From contig NZ_VTZS01000001.1 in NCBI RefSeq assembly GCF_008367235.1, forward strand, positions 1,488,001 through 1,552,000: a stretch of DNA of 64,000 bases. Reading direction: 5' to 3'. Source of the stretch: Pareuzebyella sediminis (lineage in GTDB: Bacteria > Bacteroidota > Bacteroidia > Flavobacteriales > Flavobacteriaceae). The notes beneath the pieces were generated by a model that was not told the origin of the DNA, did no database searches, and saw only the letters and a list, made by a program, of their open reading frames with translations. Numbering within the stretch: the stretch's first letter is position 1; every line of letters begins with the position of its first letter. The translations under genes were made by a program, and so were the position numbers. This document shows, piece by piece, positions 18,380-29,401 of this stretch.

Positions 18380-20233
18380 TTATTTTCTGCCTACTTTCTT
18401 CTGTTGCTCGGCTTGTTCCATCATTTCACGCATCTTACGCTGAAACTTGTTTTCTTTTTTAGGTTTTTTCTTATTTTCCTGAATTTGGGCATGTATCTTG
18501 TCATTGTCCAAAATGAAGTTTTTAATAACCAACATAATCCCTATGGTAATCAGATTCGAAATGAAATAGTACAAGCTCAAACCACTGGCGTAATTATTAA
18601 AAAAGAACAACATCATCAAGGGCATCAAATACATGATGAACTTCATATTAGGCATACCAGGTTGCTGTGGCATATTCTGGCCTGTAGTCATCATCATGTA
18701 AAAGAAAATCGCTACAGAGGCAAGAATGGGAAAGAGGCTTACATGGTCACCATAGAAAGGAATATTAAATGGCAATTCGGCCACCACATCGTAAGAGGAG
18801 AGGTCATCGGCCCACAAAAAAGATTTTTGGCGCAATGCGAATGAGGTAGGGAAAAACATAAAGAGCGCATAGAAAATAGGCATCTGCAAGAATGCCGGCA
18901 CGCAACCGCTCATCGGACTCACGCCCGCTTTACCGTAAAGCTTCATTGTTTCTTGTTGCTTCTTCATGGCGTTGTCTTTATACTTCTCGTTCAACTCGGT
19001 AATTTCAGGTTTCAAGACCTTCATTTTAGCCTGTGACAAATACGATTTATAGGTTACCGGCGACATGGCCAAACGTACCAAGATCGTCATTACCACAATG
19101 GCAATACCAAAGGGTAAAAATGAACTCAAAAAGGTATAAAACGGTGTAAAGATATAGCGGTTGATCCATCCGAATATACCCCATCCAAAAGGTATCGAAT
19201 CGGCAAGCCCCAACTCTTTATAAGCACCCAATACTTCTGCATCAGTTGGGCCATAATACCAGTACATGTTTTGTGATAGTTCACCACCTTCCATCGCTAA
19301 AGGAATTGTTGAACTATACTCTTTGGTAAACTGTTCGGTTTTGCTTTCTTCTTCGACCAAATTCTTCGAAGTAAGGTCAACCGTTTCAAAGTTATCTTTA
19401 GTGCCCAATATGGAACTGAAAAAATGCTGGCGATATGACAACCACTTCACATCTTGCTCGGTCTCTTCATCATCGCCTCCTGCTGAAAGCTTGCTAATTT
19501 TTCCATCATCATGGCTGTAGGTAAGCCGAGTATATCGATTTTCATATTCGACACTTTTCGAATGTCGAATACCCTTGAGTTTCCAATCTAATTTTAGAGG
19601 CTGAGAGCCGTTGATTACACCGTTCAACCCTTGGGAGCGCACCGTGAAATCTACCAGATAATCATCTTTTTTCATCTCATAGCGATACTCCAAAAACTTG
19701 TCCGGCCCGGCCTTGGCTTTCATTGAAAGCACCTTGTTACCATTATTTTCGCTTAATGTGGGCACAAAATAAAGATCTCTCGTATTCAATACACGATTGT
19801 CAGTAGTCGTAAAATTAATGCCAAAAGAAGCATTACCCTCATGCACCAAATACACAGGTATCGAATCATAGGTATGGTATTGTTTCATTCTGGCCTCAAC
19901 AATCTGCCCCCCTTTGTTACTTATTTCAAGAGCGACCAACTCATTTTCGAGTTTGATGGTATCGTCATTAGGTTCGGTAAATCCAAATGCCCCTAAGCTA
20001 CTTTTATAGGCCGCCACAACGCTTGAATCCTGCATATTTATGGGTAAGGCAGAATCGTTGCTTTGTTCTTCCGATATCGATTGATCTTCAGACCGCTCTA
20101 CCTGCTCTTGCTCTGCCTTCTGGGCTTCAAGCTCTTGAGGCGTGGGTCTGTTCTGATAAAACATAAAAATGAGGATCACGAAAATCAGTACAAAACCGAT
20201 TATCGAGTTTATATCTATCTTCTTTTCTTCCAT
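18380..20233 (-). CDS. yidC: membrane protein insertase YidC
   Basis: 617 residues. YidC inserts proteins into the inner membrane, alone or with SecYEG. The N-terminal transmembrane helix (IIGFVLIFVILIFMFYQNRPTP) is followed by a long periplasmic beta domain (about residues 60-360). The conserved insertase core follows with five helices, including the PFGIAIVVMTILVRLAMSPV segment with the functional arginine, the YGKAGVSPMSGCVPAFLQMP loop, and the terminal SGLSLYYFISNLITI. The tail is Lys-rich (KKPKKENKFQRKM), suited to ribosome contact. It lies downstream of pyrG on the same strand (99 bp gap). Confidence 0.97.
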   Translation of the reverse strand: MEEKKIDINSIIGFVLIFVILIFMFYQNRPTPQELEAQKAEQEQVERSEDQSISEEQSNDSALPINMQDSSVVAAYKSSLGAFGFTEPNDDTIKLENELVALEISNKGGQIVEARMKQYHTYDSIPVYLVHEGNASFGINFTTTDNRVLNTRDLYFVPTLSENNGNKVLSMKAKAGPDKFLEYRYEMKKDDYLVDFTVRSQGLNGVINGSQPLKLDWKLKGIRHSKSVEYENRYTRLTYSHDDGKISKLSAGGDDEETEQDVKWLSYRQHFFSSILGTKDNFETVDLTSKNLVEEESKTEQFTKEYSSTIPLAMEGGELSQNMYWYYGPTDAEVLGAYKELGLADSIPFGWGIFGWINRYIFTPFYTFLSSFLPFGIAIVVMTILVRLAMSPVTYKSYLSQAKMKVLKPEITELNEKYKDNAMKKQQETMKLYGKAGVSPMSGCVPAFLQMPIFYALFMFFPTSFALRQKSFLWADDLSSYDVVAELPFNIPFYGDHVSLFPILASVAIFFYMMMTTGQNMPQQPGMPNMKFIMYLMPLMMLFFFNNYASGLSLYYFISNLITIGIMLVIKNFILDNDKIHAQIQENKKKPKKENKFQRKMREMMEQAEQQKKVGRK

Positions 20234-20332
20234 TGAATTTTAATTGCTCAGACTTACAAGGTTTTAAGACCTGACGTATCTATTGTTTGGTATGAGGCTG
20301 TCAAGCTGCAAATATAAGCCCAAATACCCGGT

Positions 20333-22265
<1,933 letters not shown>

Positions 22266-22314
22266 ATTTTAAATCTAAATAAATTATCTTTAATGCTGGC
22301 AAAACGAAAACGAA

Positions 22315-23178
22315 ATGAAACGAAGAACTTTTATCGGTACCTCGGCCGCTGCATCAGTGGGCTTGATGGCCTCGCAAACGACCCATGCTATGTCTAATAC
22401 CCAGTCCTCTGAATTGAAAGGAAATATCAACCATAGCGTATGTAGGTGGTGCTATAACAAAATTCCTATGGAAGACTTTTTGAAAAGTTTGAACGATTTG
22501 GGAATCAAGGCCATGGATCTTACAGGACCTGAAGATTGGCCCTTAATGAAGAAATACGGTATACACTCCTCTATGTGTTGGGGAGCAGGTTTTGGTATCG
22601 AAAAGGGTTGGAACGACCTTTCGCTGCATGAAGAATTGATTGAAGACTACACTCAAATGATACCCAAAGTCGCAGAAGCCGGTTATACCAATCTTATCTG
22701 TTTCAGTGGCAATAGAAATGGTATGGATGATACCGTTGGTTTGAAGAACTGTGCGGAGGGGTTAAAAAAAATCATGCCGGTCGCCGAAAAACATGGAGTC
22801 ATCGTACAAATGGAACTCTTGAACTCAAAGGTCAACCATCCCGACTATATGTGCGATAAAAGTGCTTGGGGGGTTGAACTCTGCCAACAGATAGATTCGG
22901 AGAATTTCAAGCTTTTATATGATATCTACCATATGCAGATCATGGAAGGTGACATCATCAGGAACATTCAAGATTACCACCAGTATTTCGGCCATTATCA
23001 TACGGGAGGCAATCCGGGAAGACATGAGATCAACGACTCCCAAGAACTCTTTTATCCTGCCATTATGAAGGCCATTTTAGATACTGGGTTTACAGGGTAT
23101 GTGGCGCAAGAATTCATCCCGACCTGGGAAGATCAAATTGCGGCATTAAAAGAAGGGGTCACTATATGTGATGTGTAA
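22315..23178 (+). CDS. TIM-barrel isomerase, hydroxypyruvate isomerase-like, Tat-exported
   Basis: 287 residues. The N-terminus MKRRTFIGTSAAASVGL has a twin-arginine type signal with cleavage after about residue 25 (THA). The rest is an AP-endonuclease-2 / xylose isomerase-like TIM barrel close to the hydroxypyruvate isomerase family. Metal-site elements are VIVQMELLNSKVNHPDYMCD (Glu), LLYDIYHMQIMEGD (Asp, His), HYHTGGNPGRHEI (His) and YVAQEFIPTWED (Glu). The substrate may be a sugar or keto acid in the periplasm; only the fold is certain. It is transcribed divergently from the DUF3820-pyrG unit and converges on the DUF922 gene with 9 bp between stops. Confidence 0.88.
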   Translation: MKRRTFIGTSAAASVGLMASQTTHAMSNTQSSELKGNINHSVCRWCYNKIPMEDFLKSLNDLGIKAMDLTGPEDWPLMKKYGIHSSMCWGAGFGIEKGWNDLSLHEELIEDYTQMIPKVAEAGYTNLICFSGNRNGMDDTVGLKNCAEGLKKIMPVAEKHGVIVQMELLNSKVNHPDYMCDKSAWGVELCQQIDSENFKLLYDIYHMQIMEGDIIRNIQDYHQYFGHYHTGGNPGRHEINDSQELFYPAIMKAILDTGFTGYVAQEFIPTWEDQIAALKEGVTICDV

Positions 23179-23187
23179 CTATCTATT

Positions 23188-23742
23188 TCAGTTAACATTA
23201 TAGCCGGAGTCGGTTTCCAAAAGTGCTTTCGCAATTCTTTTGTTCCATTCATTTTGTTTTTCAGCGTTTCTTGAAAAATTGGTCTCGTGGTCATACTTGT
23301 TTTGAAAATAGCTAAGTTCTTTCAGCACCTCTTTATAGATGCTCCTCACCTCGGCTTTGACGTTTTTAGTGAATTTACTTTTGGACAATCGTTGACGCAT
23401 TTTGCGGGCAAAAAATTCGGAAATATCAAAATGCAATTGCTCATGGCCAAGAATTGCCGAGTCGCAAAGTTCGGGTTGATACCATGATTTGTCGGGATAG
23501 AACTCGCAAGTAACCAAAAGATCCAGGTACCATTGCCCTTCTTTCTCGTATGAAGAAAACGAATAGCTAATACCACTGGCCGTAGTGGCCGCTGCCCATT
23601 CCGTCTTAAAGTGAGTTCCTTTAAAATCAGACCATTGCAATTTTCTATCGGGACTCCATGGAATTGGTTCTTCCTGTGCCACTACACTAGTAACCACACA
23701 AAAAGAAAAGACAAGAGACCATAAATTACTTAAAGAACCCAA
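23188..23742 (-). CDS. DUF922-like exported zinc protease domain protein
   Basis: 184 residues with a signal peptide (about 1-22, ending VVAQ). An HExxH motif (GHEQLHF, His100-Glu101-His104) follows CDSAILG and fits the DUF922 / putative zinc-dependent protease family, so a periplasmic metallopeptidase is plausible. The N-terminal SPDRKLQWSDFKG is typical of Bacteroidota members. No ATG gives a signal peptide; the best start is a TTG at 23742 lying inside the end of the OsmC gene (13 bp overlap). That indicates translational coupling, though the exact start is uncertain. Confidence 0.82.
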   Translation of the reverse strand: MGSLSNLWSLVFSFCVVTSVVAQEEPIPWSPDRKLQWSDFKGTHFKTEWAAATTASGISYSFSSYEKEGQWYLDLLVTCEFYPDKSWYQPELCDSAILGHEQLHFDISEFFARKMRQRLSKSKFTKNVKAEVRSIYKEVLKELSYFQNKYDHETNFSRNAEKQNEWNKRIAKALLETDSGYNVN

Positions 23743-24137
23743 TGAAACACTATTACTTTTTCAATATCAGGGTGAAGACTATAAAGAACGGGGCATGTCT
23801 TGGCCGTATGTTCTAATATTTTCCTGTCCTTGTCAGATATTCTAGCCGGCATGTGCAAGGTAGTCTCAATCTTAATTATTCTGCGAGGGTCTGATGCCAT
23901 ATACTTCGTCACCTCTACATCGGAATCTTTAAGGTCGATACCGAGACCATTGGCCTTAATGCCCATAACCGTCAACATACAACTAGCCAAAGCTGTAGCT
24001 ACCGTATCGGTCGGTGAAAAAGCCTGTCCGAAACCATGGTTATCTATCGGAGCGTCGGTAATGAAGGTATTGCCCGAACTTCTATGCTCACATTCGGTGC
24101 GTAAATCTCCGGTATAGGTCACTTTTGATGTTATCAT
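23730..24137 (-). CDS. OsmC family protein
   Basis: 135-residue OsmC/Ohr-type protein. The two redox cysteines of the family are present at Cys53 (LASCMLTVMG) and Cys115 (KTCPVL). Such proteins reduce organic hydroperoxides with thiols, although the YhfA-like branch has no proven substrate. It has no signal peptide and is cytosolic. It lies 67 bp downstream of the LysM lipoprotein gene and overlaps the DUF922 gene by 13 bp, so it is probably part of the guaA-LysM-OsmC-DUF922 transcript. Confidence 0.9.
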   Translation of the reverse strand: MITSKVTYTGDLRTECEHRSSGNTFITDAPIDNHGFGQAFSPTDTVATALASCMLTVMGIKANGLGIDLKDSDVEVTKYMASDPRRIIKIETTLHMPARISDKDRKILEHTAKTCPVLYSLHPDIEKVIVFHWVL

Positions 24138-24204
24138 TTCTTTCGGATTAAAAAATGTGTGTAATACTTGGTTAGTTCACCCGCTCGTTGACCAGCGAAC
24201 TTAC

Positions 24205-26382
24205 TTATTCAAGTTGATTGACTTGTAAATCTTCAAATGATAATATATAAGAAGCCTGATTGAAATAACCCGAATCATCTCTCTCATAATTAAATTTATT
24301 TCCGGTGTATTCGGTTTCGCCGATAAACCTAGATACTTCTTGCAGGTCATTCTTATAGGCCAACTTTAATAAAAGGTCGTAAGCAATATCAAAGCCTCTA
24401 ACGGCGTATCGATCCGGAGCGCTACCGAACCGTTTTTCATAACGACGTGCAAAACCATTATCGCTAGGCATACGGTACACGGACGGATAGGTGAACTGGA
24501 GATTCGATAAATGTACATTCGAAACGACGTCTTTTTCGAAAGCCGTATTCTTGTTGGTAGTAATCATTCTTAATTTCACCTTTTCCCGCTCGGGTTTTTC
24601 TATATCGAGCAGGGCATTATGAAACGAATTCAGAATAGAACTCACACTAGATACCAACGTGAAATTCTTGGTTTCAACAAAAACCCAGTTCTCTACTTCG
24701 TCGGACAACAATGACCTTAATTTCTCTATATCGATACCAATATTTTTCTCTTCCTCTTGTACTTCAGTAATCTTAGCCATAGGGAATTGAGCCAAAATGT
24801 CATTACGTACTGAAGCATGTGCAGAGTCGGCAATAATGATTACATTCTGATCCAAGTACTTCTTTTTCATATATTCCAACAAATGCTTGCGAAGCAATCC
24901 TTCCGAAGTATAGGTAAAGTAAACATTCGATAGGCTCAAATCACTTTCAACCGGAATCGGCTCTATGATAGGCACCTGGTTTCCCTTGGCACGCAGGGCG
25001 GTTTCCTTTAAGGAAGCAAGATCCAACGGCCCGATAATTGCACTATACGTGCCTAAATTCTCACTTTGCAAAATTTCCTTCGTCCTTGACAGGTTCAATT
25101 GGTTATCAAAGGTTTTCACGTCAACGGAAACTCCAAGGTCAGCTATGGAATCAAGCGCTATCAATGCTCCGGAATAGAGGCCCAGGCTATATTTCAAATC
25201 ATTTCTTTTATCAATGATATTGGCTACTTCCGCTTTATCGCTTAGATCAAGTTTATCCAATCGGAAGGGCAGAAGAAACATGAGCTTTGGCCTATTGGAA
25301 AAAGTAATACTGTCTTTCAGATTTATCTTATCAAGTACTAAAGCGTTACGGACCTCAAAATCACCATCTTGATCTTTTGGTAATTTCAAGACCATACCTG
25401 CTTTCAATCCATCACGCACCTCCGGATTTAGAGCGACCAAATCTTCGTACGAAAGACCCAACTTTCGGGTCAGTGAAAAAATGGTCTGTTTCGGTTTCAC
25501 CTCATAAAAATTAAAATTGTCGGTATTTACCTCGCCGACATCGAGCTTTGTTTGCGGAATACGAATGACCATGCCCTCTTTCAATCCTCCTCGTTCGGTA
25601 ATCTCCGGATTTAAACGAACAATTTCATCAGGCTCTACCCCGAACTTTTGTTTCAACTGAAAAAAGTTCATTTTCGGAGGAACGGTATAAGACATGTAAA
25701 GCTCGGTTTCTTGATCTTCAACCGTGCTTCCCGGTAATTTGGGCATTTTTAATTCTTCGCCTACGGCCAAATACTCACTCGTCTCCGATAACTTCGGATT
25801 CAGGGCCAGCATGCTATCTATAGTGATACCATATTTATGGGCGATACTCCACCTGGTTTCCTTCGGAGCTACGGTGTAGGTTTCGAAATCCTCTTCGTTC
25901 AAGGCAGATTCACCACCCCTTGTTCTCCTGTACTGGGGAATTTTCAGAGTCATCCTTCGGTCTAATTGTGAAGAGTAGAGTTCAGGATTATATTTCTTAA
26001 TGTCATCTTCCGAAATGCCAAACCGCCGCGCAATACCATATAAGGTTTCCTTCTTCCTCACGCGATGCGAGGTAAAACTGATCGGTTCGCCCTCAGTTTG
26101 CCCCCTTGTGTTCGAGGTAGGCGCTTTGGTTCCGGTAGTAGATCTGGAAGGGGCCGATGTCTTTGGCAGCACCAAAATAGTATTAGGCCGTAGCGCTACG
26201 CCCTTTTTGATCTCCCTATTAAGCTGGTACACGTCATAAGGCGTGGTGTTGTACTTCTTTGCGATACTCTCCACCGTTTCGCCACGTTGTACAGCGTGTG
26301 TGGTAAATTTTTGTGCTTTACAACTTGACATGGAAACCAATAACCCAATCAAAGTCAAGGTATATTTTAAAAATCTTCTCAT
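24205..26382 (-). CDS. LysM-repeat lipoprotein with periplasmic-binding-protein-like domain
   Basis: 725 residues from the ATG of MRRFLKYTL. This start is preferred over one 4 codons earlier because it gives a standard lipoprotein signal ending at Cys21 (SMSSC) and avoids overlap with guaA. Five LysM-like repeats follow (about residues 28-320; for example HAVQRGETVESIAKKYNTT and HRVRKKETLYGIARRFGIS), which bind peptidoglycan. From about residue 355 there is a type I periplasmic-binding-protein fold (PKLMFLLPFRLDKL ... IIGPLDLASLKETA), similar to branched-chain amino-acid receptors and LpoA. A cell-wall-linked activator or sensor is likely. The ATG is 2 bp from the guaA stop codon. Confidence 0.9.
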   Translation of the reverse strand: MRRFLKYTLTLIGLLVSMSSCKAQKFTTHAVQRGETVESIAKKYNTTPYDVYQLNREIKKGVALRPNTILVLPKTSAPSRSTTGTKAPTSNTRGQTEGEPISFTSHRVRKKETLYGIARRFGISEDDIKKYNPELYSSQLDRRMTLKIPQYRRTRGGESALNEEDFETYTVAPKETRWSIAHKYGITIDSMLALNPKLSETSEYLAVGEELKMPKLPGSTVEDQETELYMSYTVPPKMNFFQLKQKFGVEPDEIVRLNPEITERGGLKEGMVIRIPQTKLDVGEVNTDNFNFYEVKPKQTIFSLTRKLGLSYEDLVALNPEVRDGLKAGMVLKLPKDQDGDFEVRNALVLDKINLKDSITFSNRPKLMFLLPFRLDKLDLSDKAEVANIIDKRNDLKYSLGLYSGALIALDSIADLGVSVDVKTFDNQLNLSRTKEILQSENLGTYSAIIGPLDLASLKETALRAKGNQVPIIEPIPVESDLSLSNVYFTYTSEGLLRKHLLEYMKKKYLDQNVIIIADSAHASVRNDILAQFPMAKITEVQEEEKNIGIDIEKLRSLLSDEVENWVFVETKNFTLVSSVSSILNSFHNALLDIEKPEREKVKLRMITTNKNTAFEKDVVSNVHLSNLQFTYPSVYRMPSDNGFARRYEKRFGSAPDRYAVRGFDIAYDLLLKLAYKNDLQEVSRFIGETEYTGNKFNYERDDSGYFNQASYILSFEDLQVNQLE

Positions 26383-26384
26383 TA

Positions 26385-27917
26385 TTACTCCCATTCTATA
26401 GTTGCCGGGGGTTTGGAACTTATGTCATAGACCACCCTGTTGACACCCGGTACTTTATTGATAATGTCGTTCGATGTTTTCTGTAAAAATTCGTAAGGTA
26501 AATTCACCCAATCTGCCGTCATACCATCGGTACTTTCCACGGCACGTAAAGCTACACATTTTTCATAAGTACGTTCATCACCCATAACTCCTACGCTATT
26601 TACGGGCAAAAGCATCGCTCCGGCCTGCCAAACTTCATCATAAAGCCCCCAATCTTTTAAACCCTTTATGAAAATGTGGTCTACCTCTTGCAAAATAGCC
26701 ACCTTTTCAGGGGTAATATCGCCCAGTATACGAATGGCCAGGCCAGGGCCCGGAAAGGGGTGTCGCCCCAACCGTTCGTCACCAATAGCCATACTTTTAC
26801 CTACCCTTCGCACCTCATCTTTAAAAAGCATTTTAAGTGGTTCGACCACTTTAAGTTTCATAAAGTCGGGCAATCCGCCCACATTATGATGGCTTTTAAT
26901 GGTAGCCGACGGTCCGCCTGTTGCAGAAACGGATTCGATAACATCGGGATAAATCGTACCCTGCGCCAACCACTTGGCATCTTCGACAGTATGTGCCTCA
27001 TCATCGAACACTTCGATAAATACCCGACCAATTATTTTACGTTTCTTTTCAGGGTCACTTTCTCCTTTTAGAGCATCCAAAAAGCGTGCCGAAGCATCCA
27101 CGCCTTTCACGTTAAGCCCCATGTGTTCATATTGATCGAGCACGTCCTGAAACTCATTTTTTCTGAGCAGACCGTTATTGACAAAAATACAATGCAGGTG
27201 CTTTCCTATAGCTTTATGCAAAAGTACCGCAGCAACCGTTGAATCGACACCGCCAGATAGCCCGAGAATCACCTTATCGTTGCCAATTTTCCTTTTGAGC
27301 TCGGCTACGGTTATATCGACGAATGCATCCGGGGTCCATGTTTGTTCGAGACCGGCTATATCTACCAAAAAGTTTTCCAATAACTTTTTACCATCGACCG
27401 TATGGTACACCTCAGGATGAAATTGAATGGCATAAGTGTCCTCATTTTCAATTTTATAGGCAGCATGTTGCACATCATGCGTACTCGCCAATACCACCGC
27501 ATTTTCGGGCAACTTCTGAATGGTATCGCTATGGCTCATCCATACTTGGCTCCCCTCGGCAATGCCCAAGAAAAAAGGTTCCTCTTCCCTAATATAAGAA
27601 AGCTTGGCTCGACCATATTCCCTAGTATTCGACGGGGCAACGTTGCCCCCGTTAAAATGGGCAAGATATTGAGCACCGTAACAAACGGCCAACAACGGCT
27701 TTTTACCTTTGATCTCAGATAAATCAGGATGTGGGGCGTCGTCCGACCTGACAGAAAAAGGAGACCCCGAAAGAATGACCGCTTTATAACTTGAAAGGTC
27801 TTCGGGAAGTTTATTATAAGGTTTAATTTCACAGAAAATATTCAGCTCGCGCACCCGTCTGGCAATAAGTTGTGTGTATTGCGAACCGAAATCTAGAATA
27901 AGGACGTTGTTTTGCAT
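26385..27917 (-). CDS. guaA: GMP synthase (glutamine-hydrolyzing)
   Basis: 510 residues. GuaA makes GMP from XMP, ATP and glutamine. The N-terminal class I amidotransferase has the nucleophile in LLAVCYGAQ and the catalytic His-Glu in QFHPEV. The ATP-pyrophosphatase P-loop is LSGGVDST. The C-terminal dimerisation domain contains [15 protein letters not shown] and ends PPATIEWE, the standard GuaA tail. A TTG two codons upstream is possible, but ATG gives the family N-terminus [24 protein letters not shown]. A perfect -7 box TATTTTTG sits only 3 nt before the ATG. The LysM lipoprotein gene follows immediately. Confidence 0.97.
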   Translation of the reverse strand: MQNNVLILDFGSQYTQLIARRVRELNIFCEIKPYNKLPEDLSSYKAVILSGSPFSVRSDDAPHPDLSEIKGKKPLLAVCYGAQYLAHFNGGNVAPSNTREYGRAKLSYIREEEPFFLGIAEGSQVWMSHSDTIQKLPENAVVLASTHDVQHAAYKIENEDTYAIQFHPEVYHTVDGKKLLENFLVDIAGLEQTWTPDAFVDITVAELKRKIGNDKVILGLSGGVDSTVAAVLLHKAIGKHLHCIFVNNGLLRKNEFQDVLDQYEHMGLNVKGVDASARFLDALKGESDPEKKRKIIGRVFIEVFDDEAHTVEDAKWLAQGTIYPDVIESVSATGGPSATIKSHHNVGGLPDFMKLKVVEPLKMLFKDEVRRVGKSMAIGDERLGRHPFPGPGLAIRILGDITPEKVAILQEVDHIFIKGLKDWGLYDEVWQAGAMLLPVNSVGVMGDERTYEKCVALRAVESTDGMTADWVNLPYEFLQKTSNDIINKVPGVNRVVYDISSKPPATIEWE

Positions 27918-27920
27918 GGG

Positions 27921-27928
27921 CAAAAATA
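27921..27928 (-). promoter_or_regulatory. -7 box abutting the guaA start codon
   Basis: TATTTTTG (perfect TAnnTTTG) on the minus strand, separated from the guaA ATG by 3 nt (CCC). A TTTC sequence lies 18 nt upstream as a weak -33. If used, transcription would begin at or near the start codon. Confidence 0.35.
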
Positions 27929-28639
27929 GGAAATTCCCAATTTAAGGAAAGACTCTTATTGGATATTTATAATTGGGTTTTTAACATTTTTTGGAATATG
28001 TAATAGAAGACCAAAAAATAGAATAATAACAAGCAACAAAAGCGATCATTCCACCGATTCGATAATTCTACCAAAAAATAAAAATAAAATATTTTCTCCG
28101 CTTTACCTCTTGAAATAGCGACCTAAAATTCTTGAAAAACTCCATTACAAACGTTAAAAAGGAAAATATAAAATACTGTAATTAAGACTTTATATAAATT
28201 ATATTATATGTCTGGAAATTAATTTTTTAAATCAATTCCTACAAATATAAAAATGGATGTAAAAGTGCTTTTGTCCCTAATAAAGTCTCGCAAAATCGCG
28301 GTCTATTATAAACATGAAAAATAAGGAGGTTTTGCAGCGCTTACTGCAACAAATAATTACTCTGACGAACATGACCGATATTGTCCAACCCATGCGATTA
28401 TTCCCTTGTAGTATGGTTTTTGACTACACTTTTTCAGTTTTATCTATACCCCCCAATCAAAACGCATTCCATTTTTATGCTAACTAGCCGGGAGGAAAAA
28501 GAGAATGATGGGCTCGATATCTTTGGAGGGTTGCGGTAGTAATAATCGCTCGGTTCGGAACCAGTAACGGGAAGGTTCGGAGTCACTAAAAAATCATAGA
28601 AAAATTCGGAATAGTTCAACGTTCCAAAAAAAGAGACAT

Positions 28640-28666
28640 AAAAAAACCCGGGTTACCACACCCGGG
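28640..28666 (-). terminator. intrinsic terminator with no annotated upstream gene
   Basis: Two CCCGGG segments (28647..28652 and 28661..28666) form a 6-bp GC stem with an 8-nt loop. Read on the minus strand it is followed by seven T (28646..28640). No minus-strand gene lies upstream, so it would end an unannotated short transcript. Confidence 0.65.
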
Positions 28667-28672
28667 CTTCAC

Positions 28673-28739
28673 ATCAAAATCAAAAAACCAACCTAAACAC
28701 ATGAACTCTTTAAAAAATTCTTTTCATAGCGATTTTGAT
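28673..28739 (-). ncRNA. candidate small structured RNA region ending at the 28640 terminator
   Basis: ATCAAAATC (28673..28681) is the exact reverse complement of GATTTTGAT (28731..28739). The enclosed sequence holds AACCAACC (28686..28693, GGTTGGTT on the minus strand) and a small ATGAA/TTCAT hairpin. Together with the terminator immediately to the left this looks like a 100-nt RNA on the minus strand. No promoter was identified, so this is a hypothesis only. Confidence 0.3.
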
Positions 28740-28814
28740 ATATAACAACAGCCTTTGAAAATACCCTACCCGAAATCCCTATTTTTTTTCTAATTTTAAT
28801 AAAAAGCAGGAAAG

Positions 28815-29360
28815 ATGACCGAAATATTCTGGGCTGAATTGAAAGAAAAGTTGCAAAGCATGCCCACCGAAAAAGACCATCCTTTTCGGTACGCCACCTT
28901 GGGTACCGTTGGCCTAGAAACCATGCCTCGACTTCGAACCATAGTGATACGAGAGGTTTCGAAAGACCTCACGCTGACGTTTTATACCGATAAGCGTTCC
29001 AAAAAAATCATGCACATCAAAGAAAACAATAGGGTAAGTTTATTGTTTTACGATCATAAAAACCTACTTCAGCTTAAGGTAGAAGGCATAGCAAATATAG
29101 TTAGTGACGAAGCCCTTTTACGGGAGTACTGGAAAAACATACACCCAAAGAGCCAAAAAGACTATACCACCCGCTCCGCTCCGGGAAGCGATATTTCGAA
29201 TCCGGACAACGTTGAATATTTACAGGAAGGGAACCATTTCTGCATGGTTCGTGTGGTACCTTATAAAATCGAGTACCTCAAACTGAAGCGCCCTAATCAT
29301 TTGCGCATCAGCTTTTCGAGAGAGGAAGGAGATTGGTACGGGGAATTCCTTGTGCCTTGA
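28815..29360 (+). CDS. pyridoxamine 5'-phosphate oxidase-like FMN-binding protein
   Basis: 181 residues with the split-barrel fold of the PNPOx-like family. An RYATLGTV strand and PRLRTIVIRE are followed by LTFYTDKRSKKIMHI, where the phosphate of FMN is bound, then VSLLFYDHKNLLQLKVEG. The C-terminal SFSREEGDWYGEFLVP resembles the substrate/FMN-binding end of this family. It is cytosolic. True PdxH would carry a longer C-terminal RLHDR-type motif, which is absent, so I call it a general flavoprotein of this fold and not PdxH. It converges on bshC with 41 bp between stops. Confidence 0.85.
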   Translation: MTEIFWAELKEKLQSMPTEKDHPFRYATLGTVGLETMPRLRTIVIREVSKDLTLTFYTDKRSKKIMHIKENNRVSLLFYDHKNLLQLKVEGIANIVSDEALLREYWKNIHPKSQKDYTTRSAPGSDISNPDNVEYLQEGNHFCMVRVVPYKIEYLKLKRPNHLRISFSREEGDWYGEFLVP

Positions 29361-29401
29361 GCACCTTACGACATAAAACCTCAAACTATTAAGTAATACG
29401 A

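Larger units (their letters stand above)
27929..28814. other. largest non-coding region, between divergent guaA and a flavoprotein gene
   Basis: About 890 bp, strongly AT-rich in its left half and more mixed after 28260. It has no ORF over 60 codons. A 57-codon ORF at 28314..28487 matches nothing I know. A short inverted repeat GGTTCGGAACC lies near 28553. At 28640..28740 there is a compact structured element: a minus-strand terminator, an AACCAACC tract and a long-range 9-bp stem. I see no tRNA, riboswitch or transposase remnant that I can name. Confidence 0.5.

Noticed and set aside
28321-28334. AAGGAGG sequence resembling a strong Shine-Dalgarno site
   Set aside because: It lies inside a small ORF with no good start at the right distance, and Bacteroidota hardly use Shine-Dalgarno sites.
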